The notes under the pieces were generated by a model. That model did no database searches. It was not told where the DNA came from and saw nothing but the letters and a program-made list of their open reading frames with translations. A DNA stretch of 29,438 nucleotides from the NCBI GenBank assembly GCA_029747585.1, contig JAPEVF010000575.1:1-29438 (forward strand), read 5' to 3'. Every line of letters begins with the position of its first letter. The stretch's first letter is position 1. Source of the DNA: Pleurotus djamor (lineage: Eukaryota; Basidiomycota; Agaricomycetes; Agaricales; Pleurotaceae). Below are positions 12,524-21,443 of the stretch, piece after piece. Position numbers and translations under genes: made by a program.

Positions 12524-12702
12524 GGTGGTTGGAACGAAGTAGGGATGACAGAAACCATGCGTCAAGCACCCTTTAAAACCTATGTGTAAGCGCCCCTATC
12601 AGTGACCCTTGACGATCGTCGATCGTGACGAAGGTGAAAGCCAGACGTGGATTTNGGGGGGNAGGTAGCAAGTGATGTAGGATACAGATACGTGTAGGTA
12701 CC

Positions 12703-13991
12703 TCATACTACGTCTCGAGATGTGAAGCTTGGTAAGGGCTTCTTGTCCGGAGGTACCATTGCAGCTTTTGCAGCTGACGACATCATTACTTCCTTGGTGT
12801 AATAATTCGTCGAAGCGCTTTCGTCAACGACGTATGGGTTAAGCACAAGAAAACAAGCGGAATCAGCCACCTCAGAGGCAGCTTTGGTTGTTGAGGAATC
12901 GCCCAACGAAGCGACCGTGGGGCGAGTTGCGTCCAATGACATGCTTTGGATACCGAAGTGGACGAGCTGGACCCAGAAGTACGTCATGGTGAAGTGAAAA
13001 GTTTGGCCAGTGGTCTGGCGGCTTTCTCGAAGGTATCGTTCTATGCTGTCAAAAATTATATTCTTCCCTTTCTGAGAGTTGATCAGCTACCCAAGGGCTC
13101 GGGAACGGGAAGGACGTACCTTTTTGACGACCGCAACTAGTCAACAACACATACACAACTCGTATGCACGTGTAGTAGTCCCAAGACGGGAGGCTCAGGG
13201 TATGGAGCTTCTCGATAAAGGCGTCGGCTGGCTCATCGTTCAGGGCACGAGAAACCCACGGCTAAAGCTGATCGACTGGCGCATTGGATGCTGGCTGAGA
13301 AATTCCATCGCTGACAACAACCCGTTCCACAGAATGTTCTGCAGGTTGACGGGATTCAACCATGTTTCGAGACTCCAGCGCAAGTTTCAACCAATAGAAG
13401 GCCTCCGGCAGACCACTCCTGTCGTAATCCTCCAAACAGGAGCATTGGAACGCGGCAAAAGGACGACCCGACAGCACAGCAGCGAACGCTTGACGGATGA
13501 TATCGAGTGGCATGGCTGTTGGCAGGTCTCGCTTATTTGCAAGTCTGCGATCACTTTTGTTAGTGGTTAAGGAGTGAGAAGTGGAAACCGATTAAAACTT
13601 ACATCATTACGGGAACTGTATCTTGTAGGGTGGATGCGCTTAGAAGGAAAGTCATCATCTCTACACTCTCGTCCAAACGTTCTTTGTCGGTGCTGTCCAC
13701 TACCCACACAATGGCGCTGGGGTTTCTATTGTGAAAAGAGATGCAATGTACCATATTGGCCGAATTGGCCAAGCTCCCACATGGTCGTTTGTAAGAATTT
13801 CCCATCTAATGTAGGACACGAAACATCCTCAACGTTGAAGCCGATCGTCGGTAAAGTCTGTTCGGTATTTCCAGTAATTCTGTAGAGCAATGTTGTCTTG
13901 CCACCTGCATCCAGCCCCAGGGCCATGTTGTGGATGCAGGTTTCCTTGCAGCGAAAAGACGGCTAGTAAAATTGCGGAGAGTGGTGTACAT
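12703..13991 (-). pseudogene. Degenerate Arf-like GTPase fusion gene (pseudogene)
   Basis: Paralogue of the gene at 25892-27208. Breaks: a 1-nt deletion near 13924-13930, just before the P-loop, so the ATG at 13991 is out of frame with GLDAGGKTT; a net 11-nt deletion near 13725-13775 in the switch II region; and an in-frame TAG at 13262-13264 where the intact copy has Glu. Both introns are still recognisable (13545-13602 and 13068-13119), the second now needing an AAG acceptor. The G4 motif LANKRD survives. In the C-terminal domain the H-x-x-H-x-R motif has become Y-x-x-C-x-R. Downstream coding (13067-12703) is fully open. An internal ATG (MALGLDAGG) could start a shorter protein but cannot pass the second shift or the stop. 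Three lesions make sequencing error an unlikely full explanation. Confidence 0.85.
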
Positions 13992-14197
13992 GGGAGGTTC
14001 GCTCTTTGAAGAGTACAGGCGAAGAGGCTGTTTATGTACTCTACCGAAGACACGAGATGTAAATGTGGATCAGCGCTTGATACTCTATTGACTGTAGCGC
14101 ACAGCATCGAGGCGATGGATAGTTGGATAGTTACAATTTGTCGCCTTGCCGACTAGGTAAGGCAAAGGCGACGAAAGCTCGTTGGAAGCGAGTTGTC

Positions 14198-15366
14198 CTA
14201 CTCGCGAAGCTCTGGGGATGGACATCGGTGAGAACTGAGGTCGAAACTAATAAGTAAAGTGTTTTACCTTCCCACCACTTCCTCCATCCGTCTGTCTGTC
14301 CGTACTCAATTCCCGATGTTGAAAATGCCCAGCTACCACCATCACCACAACGTCGGACCTCCGAAGTCCGTCGACCAAGTTCCATGACTCTAAACTGACG
14401 CAGCTTGAGGAAACGTTCCAATTGTTGAGTGATTTGGCCACTGAGTGGCAGTTCGGGAACTGGAAGCGATCCGCCAGTCATGACATATTGCACACATTCG
14501 AGCTTCTCCCCTGATAAGTGGTGGACAAACCCGATCAGTTGATCTAGAGAAAAGGGTGCCTGTATTTAAAGTCTCCTTGAGCACAACGAATTCCAGAGAG
14601 GACACGGACATACATCAACGTTGTAGACTTCCAGATATTGGAGATTTGGAAAGTCGCCGCCGCTGAGGACATTAAAGTCGATCAAGGAGATAGACAGGCT
14701 CTCAAGCGAGGTGATAAATCGGGCTGCATCACTTGATAGTTGAGAACCATCCGATTCAGCAACAAGGTGCCGAACTCGTCGTCCAGGAAGGACCTTCTCT
14801 ATGAGTTGCGGGTGCGTGACCAGCGTCTGTAAGCATCGGAAGCTATCGCTCGGGATGACGACTGTTTCAATGTCGGAGTATGGCCATCCTTGGTTGCGAC
14901 AGAATAAACTTAGTCCTAGATACTGAAGTGACCTCTGGGAGGTCACAAACTGAAAAAAGGCGGGAATATCGCCAGGATGATCCGACCATTCCAGATGGGT
15001 CAGGCCAGTGATTGACTTCAATAATCCCGAGTAGAAGTTGGGTGGGAAAGCGGCGGGATGAGGTGGTCTATCAAATGCGAGGCGACGCAGATTGACAAGG
15101 AAAGGAAGGATGGACTGAATCTGTGTGGCATTGGAAAATTTGAGTGATCGCACGAAGGCAGAGAGGCGTTGATTGTCGGCCATGAGTTTGGCATTGAAAA
15201 AATCGACCATATCGACGCTTCCGGTGAGATCCACATCCTGGTATAGGAAGGGTTCAGCGAGGGTGTGGAAGCTTTTCGAAACAAGCAGAAGCCTTGTCAG
15301 ACTTGCTCGACCTGTATGTGGGAGGATAGCCAGCAGTATCTCGTTCGGGAGATCGAGGTTAGACAT
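14198..15366 (-). CDS. F-box protein (left copy of the duplicated pair)
   Basis: 352 aa. Exons: 15366-14614, 14559-14268, 14211-14198. Starts MSNLDLPNEILLAIL, the F-box opening; then LTRLLLVSKSFHTLAEPFLYQDVDL completes the ~45-residue F-box. Leu-rich LRR-like segments follow (LVNLRRLAF, ITGLTHLEW, SLQYLGL, FPNLQYLEVY). The paralogue at 24499 aligns along the whole length; HPGDIPAFFQFVTSQRSL here against HPGNIPAFFQFVTSQRSL there is nearly unchanged. The last coding exon is only 14 nt (ends E-L-R-E-stop); the matching tiny exon in the other copy supports it. Intron borders are GTATGT/ACAG and GTAAAA/CCAG. Inferred SCF adaptor; substrate unknown. It lies 206 bp upstream of the Arf-like pseudogene on the same strand. 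Confidence 0.85.
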
Positions 15367-16335
15367 GAACGTTGGGAGCAGCGATGCAGGCGCTGAGCCC
15401 GTTCCAGTTGGATTTCATTCAGAGTCCGTGGTGGCCGGAACCCCCGAGAAATGGGCGGTTTCCAGAAACGTAAAGGGCATTGGGGTGCCCTTGAAGTTGT
15501 AGAGATGTGAAGTGTTTGTCGTCCCTCTGAAGCTAGAATATCTTGTGGCGTTCGTGATGCAGATGTGCGTCAAGACGGAGCGAGTCCTCTTCACCGTTTT
15601 GTAGGCACACGACGAGCTTGAAAGTTGTCAGTTCATTCAGGGATACCATGAGAAGATACTCACTTTCAAGTGCACTTCTTATGTGAAGCTTGAAATTTTG
15701 AAATTCCATCGATATAGCCCTCAATAATAGTAGTCCACCGTCCTAGTCGTGTTGCAGTGGGTATATGCGAAATTGTTAGGCAGGATGAGAGTCTGTCAAT
15801 CCTTCATTAGAGTGCAAATTGACGTTTTGTGGTGAGGATAAAGCCCCATTTCCAGCAAGAAAAACTTACACGATAATCATACCTCCGTCATCCCAACTCT
15901 TCAAGGACAACGGGTTTGGATTATACGAATATTGTCCTTGTCGGCGGGGTGCGAAGCTCGTGTTTTGGTCTGATGTGACAGCAGCGCAAGATGAGTCTCG
16001 GCGCAAGCGGGGCATCGGGCATATTGACATTAGAGATATGATGGTGAAGACTTGCGAAGATGGATGAGAACTCAAGCAACTTTGGTGGTTTGGTGGAGGC
16101 GGGGATTTGGTTTGGCGCTCCGATTCGCGATTTGATCTCCGCGTACCACGTGAGTGAAGCTTTGAAGCTGCGTGATCGAGGAGCTCAGGGGCCTCCTTTG
16201 ACGAGGAGGGATTTGAAATAGATCGGTTAGGTTAGTTCTAGCCATTCGATAGATTCTGGTATCTCAGCGGACATGTAAAGTTTAAATAAGACGAGAAAAC
16301 AGTGATTTATTTCATTGCGTTGCTACTCCTAAAGA
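15367..16335. other. Intergenic region
   Basis: About 970 bp between the F-box start and the stop of the next minus-strand ORF. The first ~90 bp is conserved with the upstream region of the F-box gene at 24.5 kb. Small open frames at 15533-15724 (-) and 15819-16067 (+) have no recognisable motif and no convincing splice extension, so I do not call them genes. Confidence 0.5.
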
Positions 16336-16878
16336 CTAATAATCTCCATTTCTCGCAAAGTACTCTGCCAGTGCTTGAGACCATGACTCGAGGAGTCGCC
16401 GATACACATCGGCGAGGTAAGGATCAAGCTCCCTTTGCCGCTTTTCTTGAATTTCCGCCGCCCCCAACCTGATCCCATTAAGTCCCTCGTCATTTGCGAG
16501 TCCAGCCCATAGTAGCGCGTCGAAATCTTCGACAAAGCCGTCCAGAGTGGTCATATACTCTTGCTTCAGGTTCTTGTATACCACAGATTCGATGGCTCGC
16601 GCCCATTGCTCTTCCAGTCGTTCGTCAGGCATATGAATCTGTAGGAGTCCCCCGGCGATGGCTATGTGTGTGTCTTCTACGGTATTCAGAAGCTCTTCGA
16701 TGCGTTCGTCTCGAACATCACTGAGAAGACGGCCTTTCACAGTAGGACTGGAGAGATATATTTGTGCGTGTTCGGGGAGGTCTTCGAAGCTGCAATCTGC
16801 GTAAGGGAAAGGCTTTGCCTTGTATTTGAACTGCGAGAAGTTGAGAGGTTCAAAGTTTGCAATACGAGCGTCGAGCAT
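16336..16878 (-). CDS. Hypothetical protein, 180 aa
   Basis: Intronless open frame from ATG 16878 to TAG 16336. I do not recognise the family. The product is acidic, with no signal peptide or membrane segment. Most of it looks alpha-helical: the middle (DERIEELLNTVEDTHIAI) and the end (LADVYRRLLESWSQALAEYF) have amphipathic patterns, and the N-terminal third holds several aromatic residues (FSQFKYKAKPFPYADCSFED). It is divergent from the Dap1-like gene with 261 bp between starts. Support is the length, protein-like composition and clean ATG. Against it: no intron in a gene set where most genes have several, and no detectable homologue within the window. Not part of the inverted duplication. 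Confidence 0.6.
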   Translation of the reverse strand: MLDARIANFEPLNFSQFKYKAKPFPYADCSFEDLPEHAQIYLSSPTVKGRLLSDVRDERIEELLNTVEDTHIAIAGGLLQIHMPDERLEEQWARAIESVVYKNLKQEYMTTLDGFVEDFDALLWAGLANDEGLNGIRLGAAEIQEKRQRELDPYLADVYRRLLESWSQALAEYFARNGDY

Positions 16879-17139
16879 GCTGATCGAAAGATTGAAGAAC
16901 GAGTTTGATGCTGTTGGCTGAGGCTGACTGGAACCGGAGAGATGAGGCGTTGAGTGATTTTGAAGGGAAAAATCCCCCTCCTTTTATACCGCGAACTGCG
17001 TACCACAAAAGCGTGGCTGGTGGCTCATTGTGCACGGTGGCCCAGTGGCCCAGTGGCCTGCCTTCGCAACCACTCCGCCCCTATGAGACCCTAAACAAGG
17101 AACTGTGGCCTTTCCAGTGTCGGCATTCGCCGAAACCCC
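16879..17139. promoter_or_regulatory. Shared divergent promoter region
   Basis: 261 bp between the ATG of the minus-strand hypothetical gene and that of the Dap1-like gene. A direct repeat (tggcccagtggcccagtggcc) lies near 17039-17059. I see no certain TATA box. Confidence 0.45.
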
Positions 17140-17826
17140 ATGTTCAGTCTTGTGATATACGGTCTCCTCCTCGTACTCCCAGCCGCGTTCTTCGTTCGCC
17201 AGTACGCTTCCAAGAAAGCCTCTGCACCGAAGCCATTGAAGGACGCAGACGACAAAGAATCCGAGCAGAAACCTGCGAAATCCATCATGCAGCCTCCGAA
17301 AACTGATTTGGCACCACCCAAGGATGACCCGATAACATTGGAGGAGCTGAAACAATTTGACGGGTCGGACGAGAGTAAACCGATCTATGTGGCCATTAAG
17401 GGTGAGTCTAATCCATTTTCAAATCCACCATCGCATTGTTGGCTGGAAATGGACAAGCGTCGCTAACCACATATCATTGTGNTTTTTTGTCCTTTGTTCG
17501 ACGCTTTAGGCACTGTATTTGATGTCTCGCACAAGAAAGACGTTTATGGCTCTGGCAAATCGTATAATCTGTTTGCCGGGAAAGATGCCTCGAAAGCTCT
17601 TGGGATGTCGAGCCTGAAACCAGAAGATGCCATTTCCGATTACAGTGGCCTTAGTGACGGAGACATGAACACACTGAACGAATGGCACTCATTTTTCTCG
17701 TGCGTGGCTCGCTCCATCTTCCTTATTGTGGCGATGGACTGACTCCTCGATCATAGGAAACGGTACAACGTCGTGGGCAAAGTCATCGATCTGCCACCGA
17801 TGAGTGGTCCTGCTGCAAATATGTAG
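17140..17826 (+). CDS. Dap1/MAPR-type cytochrome b5-like haem-binding protein
   Basis: 173 aa membrane-associated progesterone receptor family protein. In yeast, Dap1 binds haem and supports Erg11/CYP51 and sterol synthesis at the ER. Exons: 17140-17401, 17510-17699, 17757-17826. An N-terminal membrane anchor (VIYGLLLVLPAAFFV, residues ~5-19) is followed by a Lys/Pro-rich linker (~24-62), then the cytochrome b5-like domain from ITLEELKQFDG. Family hallmarks: YVAIKGTVFDVS, then YGSGKSYNLFAGKDASKAL with the tyrosines expected to ligate haem, and a closing LNEWHSFFSKRYNVVGKVI. MAPR proteins lack the two histidine ligands of true cytochrome b5, as here. The first intron (108 nt) has an N at 17482 before a T run, harmless to coding. 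The role is by family; sterol-pathway function is inferred. Confidence 0.94.
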
Positions 17827-19997
17827 AGAACCCTTTTCAGCTGCCTGTCCTTGCTATCGTGCCATATCTTATTCGTTATCTGGAAGAGCTCCGCCAATAT
17901 CACTTGCCTCTGCTACGTTTCCACTTCATTGTCCTTGAATCTCAGGGTTGACCCAACTACGCCAGTCTACGAACATGTGTTGCTGTATTGCTCCAGCGCG
18001 TGCTGCGCCTAGCTCGAGGCGATTCTGAGGCTACGGCGTGGAGCCATTGAGGAAGGATCACCGTGTCCGCATTCCCCACTTGTTACCCAGTATTTGCGTC
18101 GGCCTTGCGTCAACCTGTGCTGACTGACCTGTTCCCACCGGGTATCGGCTACTGGTTCACCAACTAAGGATCCCTTCCCGCGACGCGGCTCTGATGTTGA
18201 CTTTTACCGAGTTAGGGAGCTGAGACTTACCCATTGCGCAGTGGTGGCTCCATGTCGGTGATGGTACTTAGCGAACTTCCTTTAGCTTTTTAGCCGCCAT
18301 TCGGCGGTTCAGCTTGGGTTTAGAAGGTGACGTACTCCTCTCTAAACTTGGAGATTCAACGTGCCCTGTCTTTACTACGTTACACAGCGCCCTAGGTTTG
18401 TCTTTCCTGTATGATTTTCTAGCCTTCCTATCGGCTTTCTGTCCGCCCGTGCTGACCTGTTCCTCCTAGTTATCGGTTCTTGGACGAAGTGGCGTCGAAT
18501 CTTCCTCTTTTGGAACGTGGACGTCTCGTACGACTGACGTACTCTCATGCCATCGCTTCACTCATGTCGAATGTCTTCGAGTTTCTTTGGTCACCATGGC
18601 GCACCACAAGACAGCTTTGGACTAGACGGTAGCCCCGGTCGCTCTCAAGATATAGCTACGAATCCGAGCAATTGCAAGACGAGCCGCCCCCCGGTCAATG
18701 CTATATCATCATACACCGGGTCCAATTCTCACAGCGACGCTAGGACTACTCGGACAGTGATGCATCGCTTAGTGAGTCCAAGCAACCCTCTCCATGTCGT
18801 CACACGTCTCTCAGCTCGCCTTCTCCGTTTGATCTCAAGGTCGCAAGTACTCTTCCATAACGTCGGTGCCAAATCACTTACCCACGTCTTCGTCTCTATG
18901 AGCTCACATGTCTTTTCAACCCGGCGTGTAGATCCCTGTGGGACCGAGTCCGAAGATGCTTTATCATGCTGAGCGGCTGATATTTATCCAGTCGTATGTA
19001 ACCTTACCCCACTCTCCCCCAATGGAATCTCGTCCTTCTCCGCCACATTCCATCTTAATCTCTCCATATCTACATACTAGAACGGTAGAACCCACCTGAT
19101 GAACGTTCCTTCCCAACGCACCAATCCCCTCCCTCCCTCTAAATATACACTCTCCAATCCATTCACCCATCCACATGGTCATCACCCAAACTCTCAAGAA
19201 CATCACCTTTCAAATGCCACCCCATCTCCCTCCCTATCCACATTATCCACTTATAGCACCCACCGCTTCGTTTATAATCACCTCTCCCATTCACTCACTA
19301 CACAGCCAACGGAGTAAAAGCAACGCGCTTGGACTTGTGAAGGTTTGATGCCTGATGGTAAATCAAAACAACCACCTCTCGCATCAAGGAAACTCAAGTG
19401 CGAATTCGGCCTTCGGGCTGATCTTCATGATCGGACGCGAAGACACATCGACTAGCCTTGTAATAAGGCAGAATCAGCAGTTGAGGTAAAGATGGTGCTC
19501 TCATGATTTGACTCAATTTGTCGACGACCGACGCCATCGTAGGTGGCCCGGTCCGTATGCATACCGGTCTGCGAGTCTTGGAGAAAATGATCCAATGTTT
19601 CATTGCAAGAGTTGNAAAAAAAAGTGTAAAGTCGGTCGGGAGGAAAGTGCGGGCGTGCGCGTGAAAGAAGAGCCTGCAAAAAGCCATCACGTAAGCAGGG
19701 AGGGCTTGGTTACGTTTTGTTTGTTTTTGATCGCTTTTGGGAATTTTTATTTGGTTGTCTGACCTTCTTCTTGTGCTCCCATCAATCACCCAACTCCCCC
19801 TTCGCTTTTTCCTCCTCCCTCCTCCCACCACCTCCATCACCGCCGCCACCGCCGCCGCCGTCGTCGACGACGCTCCAGGGACCACCTTTTACTCGCATTC
19901 AGCGCGCTCAGAGGACAGCTTCAACGCTTGCTCGTCTACAAAGCACTCGCTTTTTCGCCTTTTCTAATTCTTCAAAAACTCTTATTCTTCGACTATA
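17827..19997. other. Intergenic region upstream of the G-alpha gene
   Basis: 2.2 kb. The 3' UTR of the Dap1-like gene comes first. An imperfect direct repeat occurs at about 18116-18155 and 18449-18483 (shared core GTGCTGAC..CTGTTCC..TATCGG). An inverted repeat GTTTAGA/TCTAAAC lies near 18318-18347. A 426-nt open frame at 18547-18972 has no recognisable domain. The last ~200 bp before the G-alpha ATG is pyrimidine-rich (typical promoter or leader) with a CCT/CCG repeat at 19811-19872. A single N is at 19615 before an A run. Confidence 0.5.
19811..19872. repeat. Imperfect trinucleotide repeat in the G-alpha leader or promoter
   Basis: A run of CCT, CAC, CCG and GTC triplets about 130 bp upstream of the G-alpha ATG. 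It opens frames on both strands that encode only simple-sequence peptides. It is likely part of the pyrimidine-rich promoter or 5' UTR and prone to length variation. Confidence 0.7.
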
Positions 19998-21443
19998 ATG
20001 GGTTGCGTTCAATCTACCGGTGTCGACGACGAGGCCAAGGCCCGTAAGTCTGCCTACGCTCTTTTCAGCTATTGCCCAGTTCTAATTACTCATCACGCCT
20101 TGCAGGCAACGATGAGATTGAGAACCAATTGAAGCGGGACAGGATGATGGCGAAGAATGAAATTAAGATGTTGCTGCTGGGGGCTGGAGAGTCGGGCAAG
20201 GTGTGTTACCTCTTCCCCCCAACCCCCCAGTGCAGAAACTGGGAGGGCGTGAATTTTTGCTGACGGCCTCGGCCTCGGATCATCTTTAGTCAACGGTTCT
20301 GAAGCAAATGAAGCTCATCCACCACGGCGGTTACAACGAGCAAGAGCGAGAATCCTATAAGGAAATCATCTTCTCGAATACCATCCAGTCCATGCGGTAA
20401 GTCTTCTTTATCGCACCCGACCCTGCAGCCCAGCTGAACCGAGGCTTTTCAGAGCCATTCTTGAGGCCATGCCCCAGCTCGACATCGCTTTGGCTCCACA
20501 AAACGATGCTCGCCGTTCAATTATCATGGCCCTACCACTTCAGGTCGAGGTCGATATCCTCCCTCGGGACGTTGGGGACGCCATCCGGGGCCTGTGGCGT
20601 GATCCCGGTGTCAAGGAGGCGGTCCGTCGGTCAAGAGAGTTCCAGCTCAACGACTCCGCCATTTACTACTTCAACGCCATGGACAGGATGGCTGCCCCGG
20701 GGTACATGCCGACAGACCAAGACATCCTCCGCAGTCGAGTGAAAACCACGGGTATAACGGAAACTACCTTCAAGGTTGGGGAACTTACGTATAAGCTGTT
20801 CGACGTTGGAGGGCAGAGAAGCGAGCGGAAGAAGTGGATACATTGTTTCGAGAATGTTACGGCTTTAGTGTTCCTGGTCAGCTTGAGCGAGTATGACCAG
20901 ATGCTGTATGAAGATGAGAGCGTCGTATGTTTCTCTTTTTTACTTTCCGCCGCTATGTCCCCTTCTTACTGGACCTCTACAGAATCGTATGCAAGAAGCC
21001 CTGACGCTCTTCGACTCAATATGTAATTCCCGGTGGTTCGTAAAAACATCAATCGTAAGAGACAACTTCCCCGAAGGCCGTCTCCCTGTCATTAATGGAG
21101 TTCCGTTTCAGATTCTGTTCCTCAACAAGATTGACCTCTTCGCCGAGAAGCTCCCAAGATCACCACTAGGGGACTATTTCCCCGACTACACCGGTGGGGA
21201 CAACTACGACGCCGCCTGCGACTACCTCTTGCATCGCTTTGTTTCCCTTAACCAAAGCGCAGCAACAAAGCAGATCTACGCCCACTATACCTGCGCGACC
21301 GACACGCAGCAGATCAAATGTAAGCTGTCCAGTCCCCCGCCTCCACATGGATGAAACTCTGACACTTGCTATTCTTAGTCGTCCTCAGCGCCATACAGGA
21401 TATTCTTCTCCAACTGCATCTGCGAGAATGTGGTCTCCTATGA
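19998..21443 (+). CDS. Heterotrimeric G-protein alpha subunit (class I, GNA-1/Gpa1-like)
   Basis: 354 aa GTPase coupling seven-transmembrane receptors to effectors at the plasma membrane. Seven exons: 19998-20043, 20106-20200, 20290-20396, 20453-20924, 20983-21054, 21112-21319, 21379-21443. MGCVQS gives the N-myristoylation Gly2 and palmitoylation Cys3. Nucleotide-binding motifs: GAGESGKST (41-49), switch I with Arg178 and Thr181 ([12 protein letters not shown]), switch [14 protein letters not shown] with Gln204, NKID, and TCATDT. The C-terminus is ECGLL, with Cys351 at the pertussis-toxin site as in Gi-type subunits. The numbering matches mammalian Gi alpha. All catalytic residues are present. 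Introns split codons in the usual fungal G-alpha manner. Intron 5 (21055-21111) is 57 nt, in frame and without a stop; splicing gives the canonical KTSI-ILFLNK join. The N-terminus ([13 protein letters not shown]) points to the GNA-1 class. Confidence 0.98.

Larger units (their letters stand above)
12703..15455 (-). repeat. Left arm of an inverted two-gene duplication
   Basis: This segment, read on the minus strand, matches 24408-27208 on the plus strand in gene order, orientation and exon structure: upstream sequence, F-box gene, gap of about 200 bp, Arf-like fusion gene. Upstream conservation is visible at 15425-15455, where the minus strand reads CCCATTTCTCGGGG, followed by CACGGA. Its first F-box exon is exactly 753 nt, as in the other arm. 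The gap between the genes is 206 bp here and 225 bp there. Introns fall at the same sites. This arm's Arf-like gene has decayed while its F-box gene remains open. Confidence 0.8.

Noticed and set aside
12524..12565. Upstream extension of the second F-box gene to 12565
   Set aside because: The extension would start at TTG; the ATG at 12523 has a better context and places the F-box at the usual distance from the N-terminus.
13725..13775. An intron repairing the second frameshift of the Arf pseudogene
   Set aside because: The only GT...AG pair there would be about 26 nt, well below the 52-62 nt typical of this window, and it does not restore the expected frame.
18049..18063. String ggaaggatcac resembling the 3' end of small-subunit rRNA
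   Set aside because: Only about ten bases match and none of the flanking rRNA or ITS sequence is present; coincidence.
18547..18972. 142-codon plus-strand open frame
   Set aside because: Ser/Arg/His-rich translation with no domain, membrane segment or splice extension; the neighbouring frames look equally plausible or implausible.
19394..19885. Minus-strand open frame opposite the G-alpha leader
   Set aside because: Its N-terminus is only the complement of the CCT/CCG repeat, and it contains an N in a homopolymer; it reads as simple sequence.
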